From Micromonospora echinaurantiaca (GTDB taxonomy: Bacteria > Actinomycetota > Actinomycetes > Mycobacteriales > Micromonosporaceae), in the NCBI RefSeq assembly GCF_900090235.1, contig NZ_LT607750.1, positions 756,501-820,500 of the forward strand: a DNA stretch of 64,000 nt, written 5' to 3'. The position numbers and the translations under genes are program-made. Under the pieces are notes generated by a model. It was not told where the DNA came from. It was given only the letters and a program-made list of their open reading frames with translations, and did no database searches. Positions 25,283-33,730 of the stretch are shown here, piece by piece; the first letter of the stretch is position 1; the number at the start of each line of letters is the position of its first letter.

Positions 25283-26346
25283 CGGTGACCGTCGCGCCGA
25301 CCGACGCGAGCGGGCTGCGTGCCCGTTTCGACGCCGAGTTGGCCGCGTTCCTCGACCGGCAGGGCCCCGAGTGGCCGGACGGCGCGCCCCGGGGCGTCTT
25401 CACCGCGCTGCACCGCTTCGTGCTGGCCGGCGGGAAGCGGCTGCGCCCGCTCTTCTGCTACTGGGGCTGGCGCGGTGCCGGGGGCGCGGACGGCACCCCG
25501 ATCGTGGTCGCCGCCGCCGCACTGGAGCTGTTCCACGCCTTCGCGCTGATCCACGACGACATCCTCGACGGCAGCGACCGGCGCCGGGGCGAGCCGTCGG
25601 TGCACCGGCTCTTCGCCGACCTGCACGCCCGCTCGGCCTGGCGCGGCGACCCGGAGGCGTACGGGCGCAACACCGCGCTGCTCTGCGGCGATCTCTGCGC
25701 CGCCTGGTCGGACCAGATGTTCCACGAGTGCGGCCTGAGCACCGAGCAGATCCACCGGGGGTACGCGGTCTTCGCGCTGATGCGCACCGAGGTGATCGCC
25801 GGCGAGTACCTCGACCTGGTCTCCGGGGTCGGCGACGGCTCGGTGGCCAGCGCGTTGACCGTGATCCGGATGAAGGCGGCCCGCTACACGGTCACGCGGC
25901 CGTTGCAGATCGGCGCGGCGCTGGCCGGCGGCGGGCCGGACCTGCTCGCCGCGCTGGCCGAGTTCGGCGACCCGCTCGGCGACGCGTTCCAGCTCCGCGA
26001 CGACGTGCTCGGGGTCTTCGGCGACCCGGCGGTGACCGGCAAGTCGGTCCTGGACGACCTGCGCGAGGGCAAGCCGACGGTGATGATGGCGCTGGCCCGC
26101 AGCGCCGCCGACCGGGCCCAGACGGCCCGGCTGCGGGACCTGTTCGGCAACCCGGCGCTGGACGCCGACGGCGCGGCCGAGCTGCGCGACATCATCGAGC
26201 GCACCGGCGCCCGCGAGCGGATCGAGCAGATGATCCGGGTCCGCACCGACGCCGCACTGGCCGCGCTGGCGCACGCGCCGCTGGTCGACGAGAGCCGGGC
26301 GGCGCTGATCCGCCTGGCCGGCCAGGCGGTCGACCGCCGGCTCTGA
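25279..26346 (+). CDS. Polyprenyl diphosphate synthase
   Basis: A 355-aa trans-prenyltransferase. The first Asp-rich motif is LIHDDILDGSDRRRG and the second is FQLRDDVLGVFGD. GGKRLRPLF and KAARYTVTRPLQIGAAL are the other family signatures. This pattern is typical of actinobacterial geranylgeranyl/longer-chain synthases. It is last in the Ebo-like operon and translationally coupled to the phosphodiesterase gene. It probably supplies the prenyl donor for the UbiA protein (inference). Chain length cannot be read with certainty. Confidence 0.93.
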   Translation: MTVTVAPTDASGLRARFDAELAAFLDRQGPEWPDGAPRGVFTALHRFVLAGGKRLRPLFCYWGWRGAGGADGTPIVVAAAALELFHAFALIHDDILDGSDRRRGEPSVHRLFADLHARSAWRGDPEAYGRNTALLCGDLCAAWSDQMFHECGLSTEQIHRGYAVFALMRTEVIAGEYLDLVSGVGDGSVASALTVIRMKAARYTVTRPLQIGAALAGGGPDLLAALAEFGDPLGDAFQLRDDVLGVFGDPAVTGKSVLDDLREGKPTVMMALARSAADRAQTARLRDLFGNPALDADGAAELRDIIERTGARERIEQMIRVRTDAALAALAHAPLVDESRAALIRLAGQAVDRRL

Positions 26347-26672
26347 GCCGCGACCCGCGACCCATCCGCGGGGTAGGGAACGCGCCGACTTTCGCCCAGA
26401 TCGACAAAAGTCCATTCTGGATCCGCAGAAGGTATGGACACATCGACGTACGCAACTTAATGTCGTGGCCAACACGACACTGTTTCGTCGAGGTGAACCG
26501 GCGGCGCGGTAACCCATCGACTGGTGACCTCCGAGACGTGGCCCCACCGACCGGTGGTCACGGCCGGCCGGGACGGCACCCCGGCGGGCCGCCGCATCCC
26601 CCGCTACGGCATCCGGCGCGACGGCGCGCGCCCCGCCCTGGCAGTCACTCGTCAGGAAGGGACAGCTCAACG
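26347..26672 (+). other. Intergenic region with promoter-like sequence
   Basis: About 325 bases between the prenyl synthase and the secreted dehydrogenase. A lower-GC patch at 26395-26480 holds an inverted repeat TGTCGTG (26461-26467) / CACGACA (26473-26479) and an ACAAAAG half-site near 26403, similar to the palindrome before the ROK gene. No gene is seen. Confidence 0.5.
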
Positions 26673-29543
26673 ATGTCCACCACGGACGGCTCCACCCACC
26701 GACCCCGACGATGGTTCTCCGCCGGCTCGGCACTGCTCCTGGTCGCCGCGGCCGGCACGGTCTCCCTCGGCGTTGGCCCGGCCGCACTCGGCGGCCCCGC
26801 GCCGGCCCAGGCCCACCCGATCACCGCCACCGACTTCCAGCAGGTCGAACTCGCCCGCGGCGTGGCCGAGATGGGCGAACCGATGTCGCTGGCCGTGCTG
26901 CCCGACCGCTCGGTGCTGCACACCGCCCGCAACGGCACGCTGCGCCGCACCGACGCGGCCGGCACCACCTCGGTGATCGGCACGATCCCGGTCTACACGC
27001 ACGACGAGGAGGGCCTGCAGGGCGTCGGGGTCGACCCGAACTTCGCCAGCAACCGGCACATCTTCCTCTACTACGCGCCGCCGCTGTCCACCCCCGCCGG
27101 GGACGCGCCGGCCACCGGCAGCGACTTCTCCGCCTGGCAGGGCGTGAACCGGCTGTCCCGGTTCACCCTCAACGCCGACTTCACGCTCAACCAGGCCAGC
27201 CGGGTCGACGTGCTCGACGTGCCGGCCGACCGGGGGCTCTGCTGCCACGTCGGCGGGGACATCGACTTCGACGCCGCTGGCAACCTCTACCTGTCCACCG
27301 GCGACGACACCAACCCGTTCGACTCCGCCGGGTACGCGCCGATCGACGAGCGCACCAACCGCAACCCCGGCTACGACGCGCAGCGCAGCGCGGCCAACAC
27401 CAACGACCTGCGCGGGAAGATCCTGCGGATCAAGGTGAACGCGAACGGGACGTACTCGATCCCGGCCGGCAACATGTTCGTCGACTCCGACGCCCGGACC
27501 CGGCCGGAGATCTACGCGATGGGCTTCCGCAACCCGTTCCGGATGAGCGTGGACAGGGCTACCGGCATCGTCTACGTCGGCGACTACGGCCCGGACGCCG
27601 GCTCCACCAGCGCCACCCGCGGCCCCGCCGGCCAGGTCGAGTTCAACCGGGTCACCGGCCCGGGCAACTACGGCTGGCCGTACTGCACCGGCACGAACAC
27701 CAGCAGCGAGACCTACAACGAGTGGAACTTCGCCAGCAACGCCACCGGGCCGAAGTTCAACTGCACCGGCGGGCCGACCAACAACTCGTTCCGCAACACC
27801 GGGCTGCCCACCCTCCCGGCGGCCAAGCCGTCCTGGATCCGGTACGGCGGCGACGCCGGCACGCCGCCCGAGTTCGGCGGCGGCTCCGAGTCCCCGATGG
27901 GCGGGCCGGTCTACCGGTACGACGCCGCGTCGACCTCGACCACCAAGTTCCCGCAGTCCTTCGACGGGCAGTTCTTCGCCACCGAGTTCGGCCGCGGCTG
28001 GATCAAGCCGATCCACGTCAACGCCGACGGCTCGCCCGGCACCATCGACAGCTTCCCGTGGACCGGCAAGCAGGTGATGGACTCGGCGTTCGGCCCGGAC
28101 GGCGCGTACTACGTGCTCGACTACGGCACCGGCTACTTCAACGGCGACGCCAACTCCGCGCTCTACCGCTTCGACCACATCGGCGGCGGCAACCGGGCAC
28201 CGACGGCGGCGGCGAGCGCCAACCGCACCTCCGGCGCCGCCCCGCTGGCCGTCACCTTCTCCTCGGCCGGCTCGTCCGACCCGGAGGGTGGGGCGCTCAC
28301 GTACGCCTGGAACTTCGGCGACGGTACCAGCTCGACGGCGGCCAACCCGACGAAGACGTACACCGCCAACGGGACGTACACCGCCACGCTGACCGTCCGC
28401 GACCCGCAGGGCGCCACCGGCAGCGCCAGCGTGGTCATCACCGTGGGCAACACCGCGCCGACGGTGACCATCAACAGCCCCGGCAACGGCCGGCTCTTCT
28501 CCTACGGCGACACGGTGCCGTTCAGCATCACCGTCACCGACCCGGAGGACGGCACGATCGACTGCACCAAGGTCAAGATGACCTACGTGCTCGGCCACGA
28601 CCAGCACGGGCACCAGATCACCTCGCAGAACGGCTGCTCCGGTGCGATCACCATCCCGGTCGACGGGGAGCACGACGAGGCGGCGAACATCTTCGCCATC
28701 TTCGACGCCGAGTACACCGACGCCGGCGGGCTGACCACGCACACCCAGCACACCCTCCAGCCCCGGCACCGGCAGGCCGAGCACTTCAAGACCTCGTCGG
28801 GGATCAACACCTTCGACAAGGCCGCCGCCGAGGGCGGCAAGACCGTCGGTGACATCCACAACGGCGACTGGATCGCCTTCCAGCCGTACCAGCTGGGCAA
28901 CGTCACCTCGTTCACCGCCCGGGTCTCCTCGGCGGGCGCGGGCGGCACGCTGCAGGTCCGGGCCGGCTCGGCCACCGGCACGGTGCTCGGCTCGGCGACG
29001 GTGCCGGTCACCGGCGCCTGGGACGCCTTCACCACGGTGAGCGGGACGGTGGCCGGCGCGCCGGCCGGCACCACCACGCTCTACCTGACCTTCGCCGGCT
29101 CGGGCACCGGGGCGCTCTACGACGTGGACGCCTTCACGCTGAACACCGGCACCGCGAGCGGCGGCACCGGGCCGATCCGGGGGTTGGCCAGCAAGTGCCT
29201 GGACGTGCGCAACGCGGGTACGGCGGACGGTACGCAGATCCAGCTGTACACCTGCAACGGAAGCGCCGCGCAGACGTGGACGGTGACGCCGAACTCGACG
29301 ATCCGGGCGTTGGGCAAGTGTCTGGACGTCTCCGGTGGTGGTTCGGCGGACGGTACGAAGATCCAGTTGTGGACGTGCAACGGCACGGGTGCGCAGAACT
29401 GGTCGGCGCAGGCGGACGGGACGGTGCGTAACCCGCAGTCGGGCAAGTGTCTGGACGTCTCCGGCAACAACTCCGCCGACGGCACCGTTGTGCACCTGTG
29501 GACCTGCACCGCCGCCGCGAACCAGAAGTGGACCCTGCCCTGA
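26673..29543 (+). CDS. Secreted sugar-dehydrogenase-like protein with PKD, CBM6-like and ricin-B domains
   Basis: A 956-aa exported protein from ATG 26673. The signal peptide (WFSAGSALLLVAAAGTVSLGVGP) ends near A-Q-A-H at residue 47. Residues ~50-510 form a PQQ glucose/sorbosone-dehydrogenase-like propeller (GLCCHVGGDIDFDAAGNLYLSTGDD, RPEIYAMGFRNPFRMSVD, GPGNYGWPYC). A PKD domain follows at ~510-590 (GDGTSSTAANPTKTYTANGTYTATLTV), then an Ig-like segment and a CBM6-like segment (~720-825). A ricin-B lectin of three QxW-type repeats closes it (~830-956). It probably oxidises or binds an extracellular polysaccharide-derived sugar. Confidence 0.88.
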   Translation: MSTTDGSTHRPRRWFSAGSALLLVAAAGTVSLGVGPAALGGPAPAQAHPITATDFQQVELARGVAEMGEPMSLAVLPDRSVLHTARNGTLRRTDAAGTTSVIGTIPVYTHDEEGLQGVGVDPNFASNRHIFLYYAPPLSTPAGDAPATGSDFSAWQGVNRLSRFTLNADFTLNQASRVDVLDVPADRGLCCHVGGDIDFDAAGNLYLSTGDDTNPFDSAGYAPIDERTNRNPGYDAQRSAANTNDLRGKILRIKVNANGTYSIPAGNMFVDSDARTRPEIYAMGFRNPFRMSVDRATGIVYVGDYGPDAGSTSATRGPAGQVEFNRVTGPGNYGWPYCTGTNTSSETYNEWNFASNATGPKFNCTGGPTNNSFRNTGLPTLPAAKPSWIRYGGDAGTPPEFGGGSESPMGGPVYRYDAASTSTTKFPQSFDGQFFATEFGRGWIKPIHVNADGSPGTIDSFPWTGKQVMDSAFGPDGAYYVLDYGTGYFNGDANSALYRFDHIGGGNRAPTAAASANRTSGAAPLAVTFSSAGSSDPEGGALTYAWNFGDGTSSTAANPTKTYTANGTYTATLTVRDPQGATGSASVVITVGNTAPTVTINSPGNGRLFSYGDTVPFSITVTDPEDGTIDCTKVKMTYVLGHDQHGHQITSQNGCSGAITIPVDGEHDEAANIFAIFDAEYTDAGGLTTHTQHTLQPRHRQAEHFKTSSGINTFDKAAAEGGKTVGDIHNGDWIAFQPYQLGNVTSFTARVSSAGAGGTLQVRAGSATGTVLGSATVPVTGAWDAFTTVSGTVAGAPAGTTTLYLTFAGSGTGALYDVDAFTLNTGTASGGTGPIRGLASKCLDVRNAGTADGTQIQLYTCNGSAAQTWTVTPNSTIRALGKCLDVSGGGSADGTKIQLWTCNGTGAQNWSAQADGTVRNPQSGKCLDVSGNNSADGTVVHLWTCTAAANQKWTLP
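29165..29543 (+). repeat. Ricin-B lectin module, copy 1
   Basis: About 379 bases nearly identical to 31350-31728. The encoded 126 residues differ at only four positions. The high nucleotide identity, including silent sites, points to recent duplication or gene conversion. Confidence 0.9.
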
Positions 29544-29619
29544 GTTGACCGGAGGGGCCGCCGGTCCCGGCGTACCGTCGGCAGTGGCGGCCCCTCCTGA
29601 CCGGAATTGGGAGAGCGAC

Positions 29620-31728
29620 ATGCGCAGACTCCTCCGACCCGTCCTCGGCGCGGCCACCGCCGTCCTCGCCACCCTCGCCTGCACCACCCCGGCCACCCCG
29701 GCCAGCGCCGCCGACGCCCCGTACGACGTGCTGGTCTTCTCCAAGACCGCCGGGTTCCGGCACGACTCCATCGCGGTCGGCACCCAGGCCATCCGCGACC
29801 TCGGCGCGGCGAACAGCTTCACCGTCACCGCCACCGAGGACGCCGCCGCGTTCACCACCGGGAACCTGGCCCAGTACGAGGCCGTGGTCTTCCTCAACAC
29901 CACCGGCGACGTGCTCAACGCCAGCCAGCAGAGCGCCTTCGAGTCGTACATCGGCTCCGGCGGCGGGTACGTCGGGGTGCACGCCGCCGCCGACACCGAG
30001 TACGGCTGGTCGTTCTACGGCAACCTGGTCGGGGCGTACTTCGCCTCGCACCCGGCCATCCAGCAGGCCAACGTCAAGGCGGAGAACCGGGCGCACGCGG
30101 CCACCGCGCACCTGCCGCAGACCTGGACCCGCACCGACGAGTGGTACAACTACCAGACCAACGCCCGGTCCACGGCCCGGGTGCTGGCCACCCTCGACGA
30201 GTCGTCATACTCGGGCGGCTCGATGGGCGCCGACCACCCGCACTCCTGGTGCAAGACCTACAACGGGGGCCGGGCCTTCTACACCGGCGGCGGGCACACC
30301 CAGGCGTCGTACGCCGAACCGGCGTTCCGGGCCCACCTGCTCGGCGGCATCCGGTACGCGGCCGGTCGGGCCAAGGCCGACTGCCGGCCGGAGACCGGCT
30401 ACACCACCCTCTACAACGGCTCCACCACCGGCTGGTCCCAGGCCGGACCGGGCAGCTTCAGCAACGCCGACGCCACCCTCACCTCGGTCGGCGGGATGGG
30501 CCTGTACTGGTACAGCGCGAAGCAGTTCACCAACTACTCGCTCAAGCTGGACTGGCGGCTCGCCGGCGACGACAACTCCGGGGTCTTCGTCGGCTTCCCA
30601 CCATCGAGCGACCCGTGGTCGGCGGTGAACAACGGCTACGAGATCCAGATCGACGCCACCGACGCGGCCGACCGGACCACCGGGGCGGTCTACACCTTCA
30701 AGTCCGCCGACATCGCGGCCCGGGACGCGGCGCTGAACCCGCCGGGGGAGTGGAACACCTACGAGCTGCTGGTCGAGGGGGAGCGGCTCCAGGTCTTCCT
30801 GAACGGGGTGAAGATCAACGACTTCACCAACACCGACCCGGCCCGCTCGCTCGCCGGCCACATCGGGTTGCAGAACCACGGCACCGGCGACGACGCCTCG
30901 TTCCGCAACGTCCGGATCAAGGAACTGGGCACCACCCCGCCGCCCACCGGCACCATCCAGGCGGAGGCGTTCAGCTCGGCCAGCGGCGTCACCCCGTTCA
31001 GCAAGGCCGGGGCGAACGGCGGCCAGACGCTCGGCTACATCGACCCGGGCGACTGGGCGGCGTACAACGGTGTCGACCTGACCGGGGTGACCTCGTTCAA
31101 GGCGCGGGTCGTCTCCGGCGGGCCGGGCGGCACCATCCAGGTACGCACCGGCTCGGCCACCGGCACCGTACTCGGCTCGGTCGCGGTGCCGAACACCGGA
31201 AGCTGGACCACCTTCGCCGACGTGACCACGAACCTCTCCGGCGTCCCGTCCGGCGCCCAGAACCTCTACCTGACCTTCACCGGCTCGGGCTCGGGGCTCT
31301 TCGACGTGGACGACTTCACCCTGGTGAGGTCCACCGGCGGCGGCACCGGCACCGGGCCGATCCGGGGCCTGGCTGGCAAGTGCCTGGACGTGCGCAACGC
31401 GGGTACGGCGGACGGTACGCAGATCCAGCTGTACACCTGCAACGGAAGCGCCGCGCAGACGTGGACGGTGACGCCGAACTCGACGGTCCGGGCTCTGGGC
31501 AAGTGTCTGGACGTTTCCGGTGGTGGTTCGGCGGACGGTACGAAGATTCAGTTGTGGACGTGCAACGGCACGGGTGCGCAGAACTGGTCGGCGCAGGCGG
31601 ACGGGACGGTGCGTAACCCGCAGTCGGGCAAGTGTCTGGACGTCTCCGGCAACAACTCCGCCGACGGCACCGCCGTGCACCTGTGGACCTGCACCGCCGC
31701 CGCGAACCAGCGGTGGACCCTGCCCTGA
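29620..31728 (+). CDS. Secreted ThuA-DUF1080-CBM6-ricin B protein
   Basis: A 702-aa exported protein with signal peptide LLRPVLGAATAVLATLACTTPATPASA. Residues ~35-250 are a ThuA-like domain (YDVLVFSKTAGFRHDSIAVGTQAI, VGVHAAADTEYGW, AFYTGGGHTQASY). Residues ~260-440 are DUF1080 (GWSQAGPGSFSNADATLTSVGGMGLYWYSAKQFTNYSLKLDWR), a family now linked to hydrolysis of 3-keto-disaccharides. A CBM6-like domain (~445-565) and a ricin-B lectin (~577-702) follow. It lies 76 bases after the dehydrogenase-like gene; the two probably act together outside the cell. Confidence 0.88.
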   Translation: MRRLLRPVLGAATAVLATLACTTPATPASAADAPYDVLVFSKTAGFRHDSIAVGTQAIRDLGAANSFTVTATEDAAAFTTGNLAQYEAVVFLNTTGDVLNASQQSAFESYIGSGGGYVGVHAAADTEYGWSFYGNLVGAYFASHPAIQQANVKAENRAHAATAHLPQTWTRTDEWYNYQTNARSTARVLATLDESSYSGGSMGADHPHSWCKTYNGGRAFYTGGGHTQASYAEPAFRAHLLGGIRYAAGRAKADCRPETGYTTLYNGSTTGWSQAGPGSFSNADATLTSVGGMGLYWYSAKQFTNYSLKLDWRLAGDDNSGVFVGFPPSSDPWSAVNNGYEIQIDATDAADRTTGAVYTFKSADIAARDAALNPPGEWNTYELLVEGERLQVFLNGVKINDFTNTDPARSLAGHIGLQNHGTGDDASFRNVRIKELGTTPPPTGTIQAEAFSSASGVTPFSKAGANGGQTLGYIDPGDWAAYNGVDLTGVTSFKARVVSGGPGGTIQVRTGSATGTVLGSVAVPNTGSWTTFADVTTNLSGVPSGAQNLYLTFTGSGSGLFDVDDFTLVRSTGGGTGTGPIRGLAGKCLDVRNAGTADGTQIQLYTCNGSAAQTWTVTPNSTVRALGKCLDVSGGGSADGTKIQLWTCNGTGAQNWSAQADGTVRNPQSGKCLDVSGNNSADGTAVHLWTCTAAANQRWTLP
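31350..31728 (+). repeat. Ricin-B lectin module, copy 2
   Basis: Second copy of the module at 29165-29543; both copies end exactly at the stop codon of their gene. Confidence 0.9.
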
Positions 31729-31790
31729 CCCCGACCTGACCTCGACCTGACCCTTCTCCGGCAGCCGCTCGCCTTGGCGCTGCTCGCATC

Positions 31791-31815
31791 GGGCCCCCTG
31801 CCTTGCGGGGGGCCC
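31791..31815 (+). terminator. Hairpin after the ThuA-DUF1080 gene
   Basis: GGGCCCCC (31791-31798) pairs with GGGGGCCC (31808-31815) over a 9-base loop, 62 bases after the stop. Likely the transcript end for the two secreted-protein genes. Confidence 0.65.
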
Positions 31816-31950
31816 GTCGCCGGTCCGTCGCCGGCCACGGGTCGCAGGTCCCGGCGGCACGCCCCAGACCCGGTCCCCACTCCGCCGTTGAATGCGCCGC
31901 CCGTCACACCCCCCAAAGCGGGCATTCACGTCCGAGGTTCGGGGTGATCG

Positions 31951-32015
31951 ACTCGGTGTGCGGTATGTCGGGGTATCGGCCGCCGGCGGACAGCCCGTTT
32001 CACCGCACACCGAGT
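31951..32015 (+). repeat. Long inverted repeat with 37-base loop
   Basis: ACTCGGTGTGCGGT (31951-31964) pairs perfectly with ACCGCACACCGAGT (32002-32015). Arm length and loop size resemble the element at 10679-10754, though the sequence differs. A REP-like or regulatory element. Confidence 0.65.
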
Positions 32016-32073
32016 TGATGTTGGCAGCGCGGCCCGGGCCTCGACCGCGAAGGCGAGAGCTTTCCTCTGGAGA

Positions 32074-32113
32074 GTGATGACTCAGTGGCATAAATATGCC
32101 GCTGAGTCATCAC
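32074..32113 (+). promoter_or_regulatory. 40-base near-perfect palindrome
   Basis: GTGATGACTCAG (32074-32085) and CTGAGTCATCAC (32102-32113) pair perfectly, and inside them GGCATA pairs with TATGCC around a central AA. Only the T/G at 32086/32101 and the central pair break symmetry. It lies 440 bases before the isomerase gene at 32555. It is either a large operator or a strong cruciform/terminator. Confidence 0.7.
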
Positions 32114-32190
32114 GCTGAGCCGGGGCCTGTCGCCCGGATCGCGACACGCCGGGGAGAGCGTGCGCCCGCGCCCGAAGACCCGGGATCATG

Positions 32191-32238
32191 CCGCTGCCGC
32201 TGCCGCTGCCGCTGCCGCTGCCGCTGCCGCTGCCGCTG
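32191..32238 (+). repeat. Hexanucleotide microsatellite (CCGCTG)8
   Basis: Eight exact copies of CCGCTG in the intergenic region before the isomerase gene, followed by related GCTGCC-rich sequence. Whichever frame is read gives a two-residue repeat, so no protein is inferred from it. Confidence 0.9.
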
Positions 32239-32554
32239 CTCGTTGCGGTTTCCCAATGCTCGTTGCCTGCTGCCTGCCGCTTGTTGCCCACTGCCCGCTG
32301 CCCGCCGTCTGCCGTCTGCCGCCGACGACCTGCTGGCTGCCGCCCCTGGGTGGGGCCTTCCGTGGCGGTGGCGGCGGCCATAGAGTGGGGGCGGCGATCG
32401 TGGAGGTGGCCGACGACCCGGCGGGAGGCGCAACCTGTCGGGCCCAGGTGCGTCCCGCACCCGTCGGCGTCCGCCGCGCTCGCCGGGCAGCACCCGGTCA
32501 CCCTCGCCCCGGTCCGCAGGTACGGAATCCCCATCACGACAGGGGAGAAGGACA

Positions 32555-33562
32555 ATGGCGCGACCCATCACGCTCTTCACCGGCCAGTGGGCCGACCTTC
32601 CGTTCGACGAGATCTGCCGGCTCGCCTCAGAGTGGGGCTACGACGGGCTGGAGATCGCCTGCTGGGGCGACCACTTCGAGGTCGACAAGGCGCTGGCCGA
32701 CGACTCGTACGTCGACCGCAAGCGGGAGACCCTCGCCAAGCACAACCTGAAGGTCTACGCGATCTCCAACCACCTGGTCGGCCAGGCCGTCTGCGACCAC
32801 CCGATCGACGAGCGGCACCAGGGCATCCTGCCCGCCCGGATCTGGGGCGACGGGGAGCCCGAGGGAGTGCGCCAGCGGGCCGCCGAGGAGATCAAGGACA
32901 CCGCCCGGGCGGCGGCGAAGCTCGGCGTGAAGACCGTCGTCGGCTTCACCGGGTCGTCGATCTGGCACACCCTGGCGATGTTCCCGCCGGTGCCGCCGTC
33001 GATGATCGAGCGCGGCTACCAGGACTTCGCCGACCGGTGGAACCCGATCCTCGACGTGTTCGACGAGGTAGGGGTGCGGTTCGCCCACGAGGTGCACCCG
33101 AGCGAGATCGCGTACGACTACTGGACGACGAAGCGCGCGTTGGAGGCGATCGGCCACCGGCCCGCGTTCGGGCTGAACTGGGACCCGTCGCACTTCGTCT
33201 GGCAGGAACTGGACCCGGTGAACTTCATCTTCGACTTCGCCGACCGGATCTACCACGTCGACTGCAAGGACGCGAAGGTGCGCACCGGGGACGGCCGGCG
33301 CGGCCGGCTCGCCTCGCATCTGCCCTGGGCCGACCTGCGCCGCGGCTGGGACTTCGTCTCCACCGGCCACGGCGACGTGCCCTGGGAGGACTGCTTCCGG
33401 GCGTTGAACGCGATCGGCTACGACGGGCCGATCTCCATCGAGTGGGAGGACGCCGGCATGGACCGGCTGGTCGGTGCCCCGGAGGCGCTCCAGTTCGTTC
33501 GTCGGCTCGCCTTCGACGCCCCGGCCGCGGCCTTCGACGCCGCCTTCAGCAGCAAGGACTAG
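32555..33562 (+). CDS. Sugar phosphate isomerase/epimerase (TIM barrel)
   Basis: A 335-aa cytoplasmic TIM barrel. It opens [37 protein letters not shown]. Later motifs are [48 protein letters not shown] and [13 protein letters not shown]. The Glu/Asp/His/Glu set fits a metal-dependent 3-keto-sugar or inosose isomerase of the IolE/IolI/YcjR type. GGGGAGAAGG precedes ATG 32555. Convergent with the next gene across a strong hairpin. Confidence 0.9.
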   Translation: MARPITLFTGQWADLPFDEICRLASEWGYDGLEIACWGDHFEVDKALADDSYVDRKRETLAKHNLKVYAISNHLVGQAVCDHPIDERHQGILPARIWGDGEPEGVRQRAAEEIKDTARAAAKLGVKTVVGFTGSSIWHTLAMFPPVPPSMIERGYQDFADRWNPILDVFDEVGVRFAHEVHPSEIAYDYWTTKRALEAIGHRPAFGLNWDPSHFVWQELDPVNFIFDFADRIYHVDCKDAKVRTGDGRRGRLASHLPWADLRRGWDFVSTGHGDVPWEDCFRALNAIGYDGPISIEWEDAGMDRLVGAPEALQFVRRLAFDAPAAAFDAAFSSKD

Positions 33563-33657
33563 CAGGCCGCGTTCAGCTCGCAAGGACTGAGCGGGCCACG
33601 CTCAGCAGCAAGGACTGAGCAGGCCGCGTTCAGCCCGCAAGGACTGAGCGCGCCGCG
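33545..33657 (+). repeat. Four imperfect 27-29 bp tandem units over the stop codon
   Basis: Units begin at 33545, 33572, 33601 and 33629 and share AGCAAGGACT or CGCAAGGACT with GGCC/CGCC-CG ends. The first unit contains the last codons (S-S-K-D) and stop of the isomerase gene. The others are downstream copies of that gene end. Confidence 0.85.
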
Positions 33658-33678
33658 GAGACCGACCGCGTAGCGCGA

Positions 33679-33711
33679 GGGGCCGCGCCCGGTGTTCCCG
33701 GGCGCGGCCCC
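33679..33711 (+). terminator. Strong hairpin between convergent genes
   Basis: GGGGCCGCGCCCGG (33679-33692) pairs with CCGGGCGCGGCCCC (33698-33711) over five bases. It separates the convergent isomerase genes ending at 33562 and 33731 and can serve both strands. Confidence 0.85.
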
Positions 33712-33730
33712 TCCTGCGGTGTCGGGTCTG

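Noticed and set aside
17832..26346. Terpene or carotenoid biosynthetic cluster
   Set aside because: A polyprenyl synthase and UbiA protein are present, but there is no cyclase, phytoene synthase or desaturase. The EboA/B/E set explains the operon better.
26667..29996. 1,109-codon minus-strand frame across the secreted dehydrogenase gene
   Set aside because: Antisense shadow of a high-GC gene with no protein-like features.
32191..32238. Coding repeat (Pro-Leu) of a frame starting near 32188
   Set aside because: Simple hexanucleotide tract; the frame also runs out of phase through the isomerase gene that has its own good start.
33545..33657. Possible CRISPR array
   Set aside because: The units are directly adjacent with no unique spacers, overlap a gene end, and no cas gene is present.
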